DNA from: an uncultured bacterium
GTDB taxonomy: Bacteria > Verrucomicrobiota > Kiritimatiellia > CAIKKV01 > CAIJXV01
Length of the DNA stretch: 41,583 nucleotides
Reading direction: 5' to 3'
Assembly: GCA_903824675.1 (NCBI GenBank)
Contig: CAIJXV010000050.1
Span: 1 to 41,583, forward strand
The position numbers were made by a program, and so were the translations under genes. Below the pieces are notes generated by a model. It saw only the letters and a program-made list of their open reading frames with translations, was not told where the DNA came from and did not search any database. Positions 7,134 to 16,011 of the stretch are shown here, one piece after another (the stretch's first letter is position 1; each line of letters starts with the position of its first letter).

Positions 7134-8621
7134 ATGAAACCATTTCTGAATCAGGATTTTACGGGCGACCATCCCACCCCGGATCCCCTCGATTCCGCAT
7201 CCCCTGGCGTCGGCGATGGTGAATTTTGCGCTTATGCGCCAAGCCCGGTATATACTCCGCCAACCGATCCCCGGGTACTCCGGAATTTATCCCGCTGGCA
7301 GGGGGATAAATTCGGGGTGCTTTTCGACTGGCAGGCGTGTACTCAGTGGGGGATTGATTCCTGGCCCCTCTGTCCGGAACAGTGGGATTGGAATGTGCGC
7401 AAGGACTTCATCCACGATGCCCCGGAAGGGGCCGAGCCGGACTCTCTAAAATACAAGAGGTCGTACGAGGCGTTGGCTCAAACTTTTTACCCGGCCGCCT
7501 GTGACCCCGAAGGGTGGGCGGAACTGCTCCAGCTCGCCGGGGTTCGTTACGTGCTGATCATGACCAAGCACCATGATGGCTTCTGTCTGTGGAATACGGC
7601 CCAAACGGACTACAAGACGACTTCGGTCCGTTGTCCGTTTCACCAACTGGCGGGGGCGGATGTGGTCAAATCCCTGGGAGACGCCCTTCGCCAACGCGGC
7701 ATCCGGGTGGGCCTCTATTTTTCGAAACCGGATTGGAATAGCTCCTGGTATTGGAGTCCCGAATTTCCCCTGTTTCCCCCGGGCTCCGAACAAATAGGCG
7801 TGGGGCGCAATCCCAACTATGATCCGCGCAAACACCCCGATCTCTGGAAGAAGTTCAAGGATTTTACCTGGGCGCAGATTGAAGAACTGATGCGGAATTA
7901 TGGGGAGATCGACATTCTCTGGCTGGATGGGGGGCAGGTCAATCCCTCCAACAACGGGCAGGACCTGGATATGCCGGGACTTGCGGCGATGGCCCGCTCT
8001 TATCAGCCGGGGTTGCTGGTGGTGGATCGTTGTGTCGGCGGAGCCCACGAAAATTACATTACGCCGGAAGGCGAGAGCGCCATGCCCGACGCCTGTCAGG
8101 CCTATCCCTGGGAAGCCTGTATGCCCATCGGTAAACATTGGAATTTCTTTCCCCATGACGACCTGAAGAGCCCGGGCGAGTTGGTCCGCTACTTATGCCG
8201 CGCCACGGCGCGTGGCGGCAACTATCTGCTCGGGATCGGACCGGATGCGCGGGGGGAATTCGATCCCGGTGTGGTGGCCCGTTTACGACACCTGGGCGAC
8301 TGGTTGAAACAAAACGGGGAGGCGATTTACGGCACGGCACCCCTTGTGCCTTATGAACACGGGGATTGTCTGTTCACGGCCCGGAAGGATGGCACCCGGT
8401 ATGCGATTGTACTGGCGGCGGATGATTCGTCGCCGATGCCAGAACAGGTGACCGTTCCGGGGCATCTTCTGGCGCGCGCGGGCGGAATATCCCTGCTGCC
8501 GTTCGATGAACCATTGGAGTCGGAACCGGGACCCCAGGGACAATGGATCGTGCCAATACCGGCTCGGATCCGGGAAATAATGCCCGTCGGAATGGCTTGG
8601 GTCATCCGGTTTACACCTTGA
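7134..8621 (+). CDS. GH29 alpha-L-fucosidase-like enzyme, cytoplasmic
   Basis: Start ATG 7134 (MKPFLNQDF) is preferred over the in-frame ATG 7074, whose extra residues do not look like protein of this family; the ribosome site is weak (CAGGCAGG). The 495-residue enzyme would remove fucose from glycans. Family marks are 'YVLIMTKHHDGFCLW', 'VGLYFSKPDWN' and the nucleophile in 'ILWLDGG' (Asp265 from this start). The strand that normally reads 'FGxFIHWG' here reads 'FGVLFDWQ', replacing a substrate-binding His by Asp, so the subfamily is divergent and the sugar may not be plain fucose. No signal peptide. It is followed after 26 nt by a propeller protein in the same direction. Confidence 0.8.
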   Translation: MKPFLNQDFTGDHPTPDPLDSASPGVGDGEFCAYAPSPVYTPPTDPRVLRNLSRWQGDKFGVLFDWQACTQWGIDSWPLCPEQWDWNVRKDFIHDAPEGAEPDSLKYKRSYEALAQTFYPAACDPEGWAELLQLAGVRYVLIMTKHHDGFCLWNTAQTDYKTTSVRCPFHQLAGADVVKSLGDALRQRGIRVGLYFSKPDWNSSWYWSPEFPLFPPGSEQIGVGRNPNYDPRKHPDLWKKFKDFTWAQIEELMRNYGEIDILWLDGGQVNPSNNGQDLDMPGLAAMARSYQPGLLVVDRCVGGAHENYITPEGESAMPDACQAYPWEACMPIGKHWNFFPHDDLKSPGELVRYLCRATARGGNYLLGIGPDARGEFDPGVVARLRHLGDWLKQNGEAIYGTAPLVPYEHGDCLFTARKDGTRYAIVLAADDSSPMPEQVTVPGHLLARAGGISLLPFDEPLESEPGPQGQWIVPIPARIREIMPVGMAWVIRFTP

Positions 8622-8647
8622 CCGGGTTATTCATTCAGGAGGTGCAC

Positions 8648-9979
8648 ATGCATGACATCGGTAACCGGCTGGAGCCCTTTGTTGACGAGTGGCTGATTGA
8701 CAAGATGCAAGGTGCGTCCCTGCGCCTCTATCCGCCGGAACGGCGCGAGGTCGTATTGGAAATGAATGCGCCGGCCGAAGGCCCGACCTCCTGCTATTTC
8801 AATCTCTTCGAGGAGGGGGGACGGATCCGACTCTATTACCGTGGGCATTCACCGGGGGATGCCAGCCCTCTGCAGACCGTCAACTATGCCGAAAGTACGG
8901 ATGGGATTCATTTCTCCCGCCCGGTTCTGAATCAGGTCGAATACCAGGGGTCCCGGCGGAACCACATTACCTACCAGGGCATCGAAGGTCACAACTTCCA
9001 TGTTTTTCGCGACGACCATCCGGCGTGTAAATCCGACGAGCGATATAAGGCCGTGGGGGCCGAGTGGGAAAAGTTGTATGGTTTTGTTTCGCCTGACGGA
9101 TGGCAATGGCGCAGGCTTCGCGATGAACCGTTGGATGTGAAAGGGACATTCGATTCCCTTAATGTCGTATTCTGGGATTCCCGGCTGGGCGCCTACCGCC
9201 TCTTTTCCCGTTACTTTGATAACGGGATTCGTGCGATTCAGAGCTGTACCTCGGAGGATTTCATCCACTGGTCGACGCCCATTCATCACGATTACGGGAC
9301 GGGCGCCGAGTTGGAACACTATTACACCAATGCCACCCTTCCCTGTCCGGGGGCAGAACATATCCTGCTGTCTTTCCCCAAGCGCTTCATCCCGGAGCGA
9401 ACCCGAATTACCCCCCAACCGGGATATGAATACACGGCGGACGGTGTTTCAGATGCGGTATTCCTGTCCAGCCGGGACGGCATCCATTGGCGCCGGTTCA
9501 GCGAAGCCTGGGTGCGACCGGGTCTGGATCAAGAAAACTGGACGCACCGCAGCAACATGGTCGCTTGGGGCATTGTCCGATCCTCACCGATCGAATGGTC
9601 GATGTATATCAGCGAGCATTACGGCTGGATAACCAACCGACTGCGCCGCCTGGCCATTCGCCCCTGGGGTTTTTCCGGCATTCATGCCGACCGGACTGGC
9701 GGGGAATTAGTGACCCATCCATTGCGGTTCTCTGGCGGAGCGCTGCACCTCAACGCCAGTACCTCGGCGGCCGGATCGATCCAGGTTGAAATTCAGACGG
9801 CGGAGGGTCGACCCCTCGAGGGTTTCGCCCTCTCCGATATGAATCCCTGGTTCGGAGATGAACTGGATGCCGTAATGACCTGGCGTGGGGGAACCGATTT
9901 GTCGCGTGTGGCCGGGCATGCGGTGCGTCTGCGCATGGTTTTCAAAGACGCAGACATGTTCGCGTTGCGTTTTAGCTAA
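8648..9979 (+). CDS. Five-bladed beta-propeller glycosidase-like protein (paralogue 2)
   Basis: AGGAGG (8637-8642) lies 5 nt before ATG 8648, which fixes the start; an earlier in-frame start at 8543 would overlap the fucosidase gene. The protein has 443 residues. Blade motifs 'AESTDGIHFSRP', 'SPDGWQWRR' and 'SSRDGIHWRRF' and the N-terminal 'PFVDEWLID' place it in the same family as 3247-4800. Its C-terminal beta-sandwich begins 'PLRFSGGALHLNA', matching the paralogue. It lies in an operon with the GH29 gene and probably acts on the same glycan or its product in the cytoplasm. Substrate unknown. Confidence 0.7.
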   Translation: MHDIGNRLEPFVDEWLIDKMQGASLRLYPPERREVVLEMNAPAEGPTSCYFNLFEEGGRIRLYYRGHSPGDASPLQTVNYAESTDGIHFSRPVLNQVEYQGSRRNHITYQGIEGHNFHVFRDDHPACKSDERYKAVGAEWEKLYGFVSPDGWQWRRLRDEPLDVKGTFDSLNVVFWDSRLGAYRLFSRYFDNGIRAIQSCTSEDFIHWSTPIHHDYGTGAELEHYYTNATLPCPGAEHILLSFPKRFIPERTRITPQPGYEYTADGVSDAVFLSSRDGIHWRRFSEAWVRPGLDQENWTHRSNMVAWGIVRSSPIEWSMYISEHYGWITNRLRRLAIRPWGFSGIHADRTGGELVTHPLRFSGGALHLNASTSAAGSIQVEIQTAEGRPLEGFALSDMNPWFGDELDAVMTWRGGTDLSRVAGHAVRLRMVFKDADMFALRFS

Positions 9980-10093
9980 TGACCCCGCATTCTTTTCACC
10001 TTTTATTACAAGGGCGTGCGTCCGATGTCATTGCTTTTGCGGCTGTCTTCTGCTACAGAATCTCGATGGCGTAGGAGAAGAATCGAGGTGTTT

Positions 10094-10708
10094 ATGCAGG
10101 ACTTGATTATTTTGGGGACGGGAGTTCACGGCGGGGAAATGGCGCACATCGTGGAGCGGATCAACCGGCAACAGCCGACCTGGCGACTGATCGGGCATAT
10201 CGCGCCGAGTCCCACGGATCGGACGGTTTTTGCCGGTCATCCGATTCTCGGTCTGGTCGATGTATTGGCGGCCTATCCCGGGGCCGCACTGGTGGCGGAC
10301 AATGAATTCCCCCGAAATATTCCCTTGCCGGAAGAGCGGCTGATCTCTCTCGTTGATCCCGGCAGTTTCGTACATCCTACGGCACACATCGGCCGGGGAT
10401 GCGTCATTTATCCGAACTGCTTCATCGGACTCAACGCCGTGCTCGGCCAAAGGGTGTTCATGTTGAGCGGTTGTATTGTCAATCACGACAACCGGATAGA
10501 AGACCGGGTCGTTTTGGCGAGCGGAGTGATTTTGGCGGGTTGCGTTCAGGTGGAGGAGGGGGCGTATCTGGGACAATCCAGCACCGTCCGGCAGTACCTG
10601 CGAATTGGCCGGAACAGTTTGGTCGGCATGGGATCGGTCGTGGTCAAGGAGGTGCCCCCACAGGTGGTTGTGGCCGGAAATCCCGCGCGTAAACTGCGCG
10701 ATAAATAG
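10094..10708 (+). CDS. NeuD/PglD-like sugar O- or N-acyltransferase
   Basis: ATG 10094 follows GAGGTG (10085-10090). The 204-residue protein starts with a Rossmann-like strand-loop 'LIILGTGVHGGEMAHIV' and continues into hexapeptide repeats of a left-handed beta-helix ('HPTAHIGRGCVIYPNCFIG', 'VVLASGVILAGCVQVEEGA'), ending 'VVAGNPARKL', the classic close of this family. NeuD acetylates sialic acid and PglD acetylates a UDP-amino sugar. Here the neighbours are glycosidases, so it may acetylate a free or activated sugar, or belong to surface-glycan synthesis. The active-site His is probably in 'VNHDNRI'. It follows the propeller gene after 114 nt and converges on the next gene with a 13-nt gap. 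Confidence 0.75.
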   Translation: MQDLIILGTGVHGGEMAHIVERINRQQPTWRLIGHIAPSPTDRTVFAGHPILGLVDVLAAYPGAALVADNEFPRNIPLPEERLISLVDPGSFVHPTAHIGRGCVIYPNCFIGLNAVLGQRVFMLSGCIVNHDNRIEDRVVLASGVILAGCVQVEEGAYLGQSSTVRQYLRIGRNSLVGMGSVVVKEVPPQVVVAGNPARKLRDK

Positions 10709-10721
10709 CGTTCTGAATGGT

Positions 10722-11267
10722 CTACAGACCCTTCTTCAATAGACCATCGCTCCAATCCAAAGCCTCCTCCACCAGGGTTTTTTCCTTGGCGACTTTTTCC
10801 CGTATCTCCCTCGCCAAGTCCCGATATTTGCCCAACACCCGACGGAGATCCTCGCCCATTTCATTGCCGTTAAAAAGCTCCTTGCTCTTCTGGCTGAAAT
10901 CCAACGTATGCTGGACTTCCCGGGAATCCAGCGAAAAATCCGGTTTGTATCCCGTCAGCAAAAGACGGTTGGGTTCGGCTTCCGGGGTTATGCAATAATC
11001 CAGATACCAGAAGGACGAATGGCTCAGGGAATCGACGTGAAGCAACAGTAGAATTTTCTGTTCCGTTTCAAAAAGCTCTTTAATGTCGGAAAAGGGGACA
11101 CAAAAAGCCCGGAGGGACAGGACCTTTTTCAGGAAATTCAGATGGTGCCGGGAATAACCCTGGGCCTTGGGCGGGATGGGAAGGTCGATGGATTTCTGAA
11201 GATGGAGGATGACGGGGGGACTGGAATGAAGGAGCTTGCTGAGTTCTGAAAGCGGGTAGCGATTCAT
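10722..11267 (-). CDS. MerR-like HTH protein with C-terminal coiled coil
   Basis: The 181-residue protein opens with 'YPLSELSKLLHSSPPVILHLQK', then 'GYSRHHLNFLKKVLSLRAF' and 'FSDIKELFETEQKIL', the order of helices in MerR-type winged helix domains (residues about 3-75). A middle segment has 'SFWYLDYCI', and the last 50 residues are highly charged and helical (RDLAREIREKVAKEKTLVEE), fitting a dimerising coiled coil. It probably binds DNA. The regulated gene is not evident; the GH116 gene begins 198 nt away on the other strand, so a divergent promoter region is shared. Role inferred from fold only. Confidence 0.6.
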   Translation of the reverse strand: MNRYPLSELSKLLHSSPPVILHLQKSIDLPIPPKAQGYSRHHLNFLKKVLSLRAFCVPFSDIKELFETEQKILLLLHVDSLSHSSFWYLDYCITPEAEPNRLLLTGYKPDFSLDSREVQHTLDFSQKSKELFNGNEMGEDLRRVLGKYRDLAREIREKVAKEKTLVEEALDWSDGLLKKGL

Positions 11268-11464
11268 CCCTGCACTCTGGCAAAAAAGGGGAGGAGGTGC
11301 AAGAACGGGAATCTCGCTGCATTTCTCCGGCGCCGCCAGGTGCGCGGATCAAAGATGTGTTTGCTCGCGCGCGTGGCTTCTGGTACACAATTTCCCGCCG
11401 GTGCATGGGTTGGGGAACCGTTCATTCGACCCCGGGTTGTGACCGGCCAGAGAAAGAGGAAGCC

Positions 11465-14062
11465 ATGAAATACTTTTCTTACAAGGGCGCCAAAAGCCGG
11501 GAAATCAGTTTCCCGTTGGGTGGAATTGGCAGTGGATGCATCGGATTGGACGGTTCCGGTCATCTGATCGACTGGGAGATTTTCAATCGGCCCGCCAAGG
11601 GGTCGCGCAACGGATTCAGCCACTTTTCCGTAAAAGCGGAAGCCAAGGGCAAACTGCTGGATGCCCGGGTTATCCAGGGTGATGTGCATCCCCCCTATCA
11701 TGGCGCGGGGGCCGGCACCTATGCGGGATTTGGATTCGGTGTCGCGCGGGAGACGCTCAGCGGACTTCCCCATTTTCAGAAGACCGAGTTTCGGGGCAGT
11801 TTCCCGATCGCTGAGATTCGATTCAGCGATCCGGCGTTCCCGGGGCAGATCACCTTGACCGCATTCAACCCGTTCATTCCGCTCAACGACCGGGATTCCA
11901 GTTTGCCGGCCGCTTTTTTCACCCTCACGATCAAAAATAATACCCGACAAACCATCGACTATACCCTGGCATTCACGATGGGGAATCCGGCCAAAGACAA
12001 AACCACGAACCGGCTGCGGCAATTTCCCGGCGCACAGGTGTTGCACCTGACCGGTGATGCCGATCCGGCCGATCCCCGATCCGGCGATTTTGCCATTGCT
12101 ACGGATGCCGGAGAAGCGTATGGCCAGGAGTATTGGTATCGCGGAGGCTGGTTCGATTCCCTCGGGGTTTACTGGCAGGATTTTGCCGCTCCCGGAAAAA
12201 TGCCCGCCCGGAGCTATCCTGTTCCCGGCGCCAACGATCACGGGACGCTCGCCACCCGATGGCAGGTCCCCGCCGGCGGGCAGGCGACGGCGCGATTTGT
12301 ATTCACCTGGAATGTGCCCCAGTGTCAAAACTACTGGACCCAGCCGAAAGACGGGTGCGGGTGCGCCGACCCCGCCGACCAACCGAAAACCTGGCGTAAC
12401 TATTATGCCACCCAGTTCCCCGATGCGGTTGCCAGCGCCCGATATGGCCTGCAAAACTGGGACCGGTTGGAGAGCGATACCCGCCGGTTTCGCGATACGC
12501 TGTTTGCCTCCACCCTCCCGCGCGCGGTGCTGGACGCGGTATCGGCCAATATCTCGATTCTCAAGACGCCAACCTGCCTGCGTTTGGAAGATGGTTCCTT
12601 CTACGGATGGGAAGGATGCCACTGCGACAAGGGTTGCTGTGAAGGGTCGTGTACGCACGTCTGGAACTATGCCTATGCCTTGCCCTTTCTCTTCCCGGCT
12701 CTGGAGCGGAGCCAGCGCGAACTTGACTATCGATATAACCTTCGGCCGGACGGCGGCATGCCGTTCCGTTTGCAGTTGCCACTGGGCAGTGAGCGTTCAG
12801 GGTTCCGTCCCTGCGCCGATGGTCAATTGGGGGGTGTCCTGAAGGTCTATCGCGAATGGAAGATCAGCGGCGATACAAATTGGTTGCGCCGCCTGTGGCC
12901 CGATGTCCGCAAGAGCATAGAATATGCCTGGGCCGCCACCAATGAAGACCGGTGGGATCCCGATAAAACGGGCGTACTCCAGGGTCGCCAGCACCACACC
13001 CTGGATATGGAGCTGTTTGGCCCAAATGCGTGGCTGACCGGTTTCTACCTTGCGGCCCTCAAGGCCGGAGCGGAAATGGCCGACATCTGTGGTGAGCCCG
13101 ATGTGGCCGCCGAATATCGATCCATCCTGGTGCGCGGCCAGGAATGGACCCGTCGCCATCTCTTCAATGGCGAGTACTTTGTCCAGCGAATCGATCTGGG
13201 CAACGCCGAATTGCTCAAGCCCTTTGAAAAAGACCCTGCCATCCGGGGCCTTTACTGGAGTGACGAACATCGCGAATTGAAATATCAGGTGGGGGAGGGT
13301 TGCGGGATCGATCAGGTGCTGGCTCAATGGCATGCCGATTTGATAGGGTTGGGCGAGGTGTTCGACCGGAAGTTGACCCGCCGTGCGTTGAAGGCCATTT
13401 ACCGATATAATTTCAAGCCATCGATGCGCAACGTCTTTAATCCCTGCCGGCTGTATTGCCTGGATGACGAGGCGGGGACCGTTATGTTCACCTGGCCCAA
13501 AGGCCGGAGAAAGCCGGTCATTCCCGCTCCGTATTCCGAAGAGACCATGCATGGTTTCGAATATCAGGCGGCCTGCCACCTCATCCTGCATGGGATGGTC
13601 AAGGAAGGCGTGGCCATGGTGAAAGCGGTTCGCGACCGCTACGATGGTGAGCGGCGGAATCCCTGGAATGAAATCGAGTGCGGCAGCAATTATGCGCGGT
13701 CGATGGCCAGTTACGCATTGTTGAATGCGTTCAGCGGGTTGCAATTCGATTCGGTTCGCCAGGAGATCGGGTTCCATCCGGCGGCCACCGGAGCCCGGAA
13801 TTTCCGGTGTTTCTGGTCCTTGGGGACGGCCTGGGGCGAAATCGTTATCCGCCCCGCCGGGGCGGAGCTTCGGATTCTCTACGGAGCGTTAACCCTCCGA
13901 CGCCTGACTCTGAATTTGTCGCCGGCTCCGGCTGGCGTTTCGGTCACGCTCGACGGGCGGTCGGTTTTGTGTAAACGAAGCCAGGATGTTCTCGAGTTCG
14001 ATCGACCGGTGACTCTCCCCGTGGGCGCGGTCTTTCGGGTGAAAGGCAGGATGCGATTCTGA
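11465..14062 (+). CDS. GH116 family glycosidase (glucosylceramidase/beta-glycosidase-like)
   Basis: ATG 11465 has an AAAGAGGAAG site just upstream. The 865-residue protein begins 'REISFPLGGIGSGCIGLDG' and has 'LIDWEIFNRP', the standard GH116 N-terminal beta-sandwich marks. The (alpha/alpha)6 catalytic part has 'GCCEGSCTHVWNYAYALPFL', 'GRQHHTLDMELFGPN' and, near the end, 'RNPWNEIECGSNYARSMASY', all strongly conserved in the family. GH116 enzymes cleave beta-glucosides, beta-xylosides or N-acetylglucosaminides. No signal peptide, so it should act on imported oligosaccharides. Length is typical. Its stop codon is exactly where the remnant of an opposite-strand heparinase gene begins. Confidence 0.9.
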   Translation: MKYFSYKGAKSREISFPLGGIGSGCIGLDGSGHLIDWEIFNRPAKGSRNGFSHFSVKAEAKGKLLDARVIQGDVHPPYHGAGAGTYAGFGFGVARETLSGLPHFQKTEFRGSFPIAEIRFSDPAFPGQITLTAFNPFIPLNDRDSSLPAAFFTLTIKNNTRQTIDYTLAFTMGNPAKDKTTNRLRQFPGAQVLHLTGDADPADPRSGDFAIATDAGEAYGQEYWYRGGWFDSLGVYWQDFAAPGKMPARSYPVPGANDHGTLATRWQVPAGGQATARFVFTWNVPQCQNYWTQPKDGCGCADPADQPKTWRNYYATQFPDAVASARYGLQNWDRLESDTRRFRDTLFASTLPRAVLDAVSANISILKTPTCLRLEDGSFYGWEGCHCDKGCCEGSCTHVWNYAYALPFLFPALERSQRELDYRYNLRPDGGMPFRLQLPLGSERSGFRPCADGQLGGVLKVYREWKISGDTNWLRRLWPDVRKSIEYAWAATNEDRWDPDKTGVLQGRQHHTLDMELFGPNAWLTGFYLAALKAGAEMADICGEPDVAAEYRSILVRGQEWTRRHLFNGEYFVQRIDLGNAELLKPFEKDPAIRGLYWSDEHRELKYQVGEGCGIDQVLAQWHADLIGLGEVFDRKLTRRALKAIYRYNFKPSMRNVFNPCRLYCLDDEAGTVMFTWPKGRRKPVIPAPYSEETMHGFEYQAACHLILHGMVKEGVAMVKAVRDRYDGERRNPWNEIECGSNYARSMASYALLNAFSGLQFDSVRQEIGFHPAATGARNFRCFWSLGTAWGEIVIRPAGAELRILYGALTLRRLTLNLSPAPAGVSVTLDGRSVLCKRSQDVLEFDRPVTLPVGAVFRVKGRMRF

Positions 14063-14351
14063 GCCCATGGGCCAGGACCAGATGATTGAGTTGTTGTCGT
14101 CGTTCAAACCAGGCGGCTTCATAATTTGCGCGATTACCGGTTCGCGCGAATTGCAGGTAGAGCGTTGCGGGTAATGAGGGCCAGGGTTGATGCTGGACGG
14201 CGCGGGCGGCGGTGAGAATGGCTTTGCGGTTTATGCCGGCCGGAAGGGATTTCCAGGCGCGGCGGTCAGCGTAACGGGGATAGGGTTGCCAACGGTTGCG
14301 GGGGATAAGGTTGTGTTTGAACCAATCGGCAGATAAATTCTTTCCGAGCAT
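14063..14351 (-). pseudogene. 5' fragment of a heparinase II/III-like gene
   Basis: Behind a strong ribosome site (GGGAGGAG) ATG 14351 starts MLGKNLSADWFKHN, followed by 'WPSLPATLYLQFARTGNR', 'NYEAAWFERRQQLNHLVLAH'. This is the alpha-helical N-terminus of heparinase II/III-family polysaccharide lyases. The similarity stops at about residue 96, the same base where the GH116 gene ends on the other strand; beyond it the frame reads meaningless sequence antisense to GH116 and stops at 13944. The full family protein has 600 or more residues, so over 80 percent is missing. It is a relic left by a deletion or insertion. 14352-14513 holds only the ribosome site and upstream DNA. Confidence 0.65.
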
Positions 14352-14513
14352 TGCGGTCTCCTCCCGATTCATGGGGGCCAGCCTTTAAGGACTGAAAATG
14401 AAAATTAATTCGTGGAGCGGCGGAAGGTGAACCTAAAGTTTACTTGAAATCACTTGATTCCGCCTTGGGGATGGGGGCATAGTATTCACAGGACTTGGAG
14501 AAAGGAAATCGGC

Positions 14514-14966
14514 ATGATTTTTGACGCGTTGGCCAATGACAGGCGCTACTTCAATTTTCATCCCGGCTTCAAAGCCGCCTTCCAGTATCTTCATAATCCT
14601 TTGCATCACGCTCTGCCGTCCGGCCGTCATCCGATCGATGGAGATCGGTTGTATGCGATGGTGATCCGGGCGCCGGGCAAAGGGCGGGACAAGGTGGTTT
14701 CTGAAATTCATCGCAAGTACATCGACATCCAATATTCAATCCAGGGAACGGATACGATGGGCTGGCGGAATGCAGGTGACTGCCAACAAATCGAAAAGCC
14801 TTTTGATGAAGCCAAGGATTGCGGTTTGTTTGCCGATTCCCTTCCGGTATGGTTTGACCTGCCGCCCGGTCATTTTGCCATTTTTTATCCCTGGGACGCC
14901 CATGCCCCGATGTGCGGGGTCGGCGATTTACATAAAATCGTGGTCAAAGTGGCGATGGAGGGGTGA
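14514..14966 (+). CDS. YhcH/YjgK/YiaL family protein (sugar anomerase-like cupin)
   Basis: ATG 14514 follows AAAGGAAA. The 150-residue protein is a complete member of the family: 'EIHRKYIDIQYSIQGTD' with conserved His and acidic residues, 'FAIFYPWDAHAPM', and 'HKIVVKV' at the end form the jelly-roll metal site. Family members act in sialic acid or other sugar breakdown, in some cases as anomerases for small sugars, or form the beta subunit of an evolved beta-galactosidase (EbgC). It is the first gene of a tightly spaced operon: 4 nt before the radical SAM gene, which overlaps a URO-D gene. A sugar substrate for the operon is implied. Confidence 0.85.
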   Translation: MIFDALANDRRYFNFHPGFKAAFQYLHNPLHHALPSGRHPIDGDRLYAMVIRAPGKGRDKVVSEIHRKYIDIQYSIQGTDTMGWRNAGDCQQIEKPFDEAKDCGLFADSLPVWFDLPPGHFAIFYPWDAHAPMCGVGDLHKIVVKVAMEG

Positions 14967-14970
14967 TCCG

Positions 14971-16011
14971 ATGACGCGCCCCTCAAAAAACGGCCCGCCG
15001 GCCCTGTTTTTCACTGACGACGGAACCGGGCATTTCCAGTGCCGGTTATGCCCACATCATTGCCGGATGACGGACGGGCAGGACGGGCTGTGCCGGGTTC
15101 GCGGCGTACGCGAGGGAAAGCCACACGCCTTGGGGTATGGGGTCATTTCCGCCGCCCATGTCGATCCGATGGAAAAGAAACCGCTCTACCATTTCTTTCC
15201 AGGCGAAACCATTTACAGTATCGGCGGGTGGGGTTGTAATCTGGCCTGTTTCTTTTGCCAGAATTGGTCGATTTCGCAGGTTCGTCCCGCGGGGGTTGAT
15301 CGGGTCACCCCGGAGCAGATTGTTCGCGCGACGCTGGCGAATCGCTGCCGACACCTGGCGTTTACCTACAATGAGCCGCTGATCGGGTATGAGTTTGTAC
15401 TCGATACGGCAAAATTGGCACGTGCCGCCGGAGTCTCTACCGTCCTGGTGACCAACGGGTATATCGAAGCGGAGCCTGCCGCTGGATTGTTGCCCTGGAT
15501 TGACGCCCTGAACATCGACATAAAATCGATGGAAGAGGATTTTTATCGGCAGCATTGCCGGGGGACGTTGTCGCCGATCCTGAATTTCTGCCGGCAGGCG
15601 GTGAAGCAGGGGTGTCATGTCGAGATCACCAATCTAGTGATTCCGACCCTGAACGACCGGCCGGACTTGATCCGGCAACTCGCCCGGTGGATCGGCACCG
15701 AGTTGGGGACCCGGGTGCCGCTGCACCTGAGCGCCTATCATCCGGACCATGAGTGTGCCCTGCCGCCCACGACCGCTGAAATTTTGAGTGAGGCGGTGCG
15801 GGTGGCGCGTGAGGAATTACAGTATGTGTATGCCGGGAATCTGGCCGTGTTGGTGGAGCAGGACACGAGCTGTCCCCAGTGCGGTAACGTCTGGATCCGA
15901 CGACAGGGGTATCAGGTTGAGCGGGTGGGTCTCTCCGGAATCGAGTGCGCGCGGTGTCGCCATCCTTTCGAGGGGCGGATTGGGTCGGTTAAAACGGGAG
16001 CAGAAAAATGA
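14971..16011 (+). CDS. amrS: AmrS-like radical SAM enzyme (AmmeMemoRadiSam type)
   Basis: ATG 14971 lies 4 nt after the YhcH stop, with AGGGGTGA as ribosome site. The 346-residue protein has an N-terminal Cys cluster (Cys24, Cys27, Cys31 in 'CRLCPHHC'), 'PMEKKPLYHFFPG', and the radical SAM CxxxCxxC motif 'GCNLACFFCQN' (Cys89, 93, 96). The C-terminus has a zinc-ribbon pair ('CPQCGNVW', 'CARCRHPF'), usual for AmrS. Family members are mostly paired with AMMECR1 and Memo-like proteins; neither is seen in this window. Linked here to YhcH and a URO-D protein by 4-nt overlap (ATGA), it may modify a metabolite rather than act with those partners. Confidence 0.85.
   Translation: MTRPSKNGPPALFFTDDGTGHFQCRLCPHHCRMTDGQDGLCRVRGVREGKPHALGYGVISAAHVDPMEKKPLYHFFPGETIYSIGGWGCNLACFFCQNWSISQVRPAGVDRVTPEQIVRATLANRCRHLAFTYNEPLIGYEFVLDTAKLARAAGVSTVLVTNGYIEAEPAAGLLPWIDALNIDIKSMEEDFYRQHCRGTLSPILNFCRQAVKQGCHVEITNLVIPTLNDRPDLIRQLARWIGTELGTRVPLHLSAYHPDHECALPPTTAEILSEAVRVAREELQYVYAGNLAVLVEQDTSCPQCGNVWIRRQGYQVERVGLSGIECARCRHPFEGRIGSVKTGAEK

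Noticed and set aside
11264-12658. A 464-codon open frame on the minus strand
   Set aside because: It lies antisense to the well-supported GH116 gene, its residues are low in recognisable motifs, and it arises from GC-rich codon bias.
12797-13777. A 326-codon minus-strand open frame
   Set aside because: Also antisense to GH116; the plus-strand protein has clear family motifs over the same bases.
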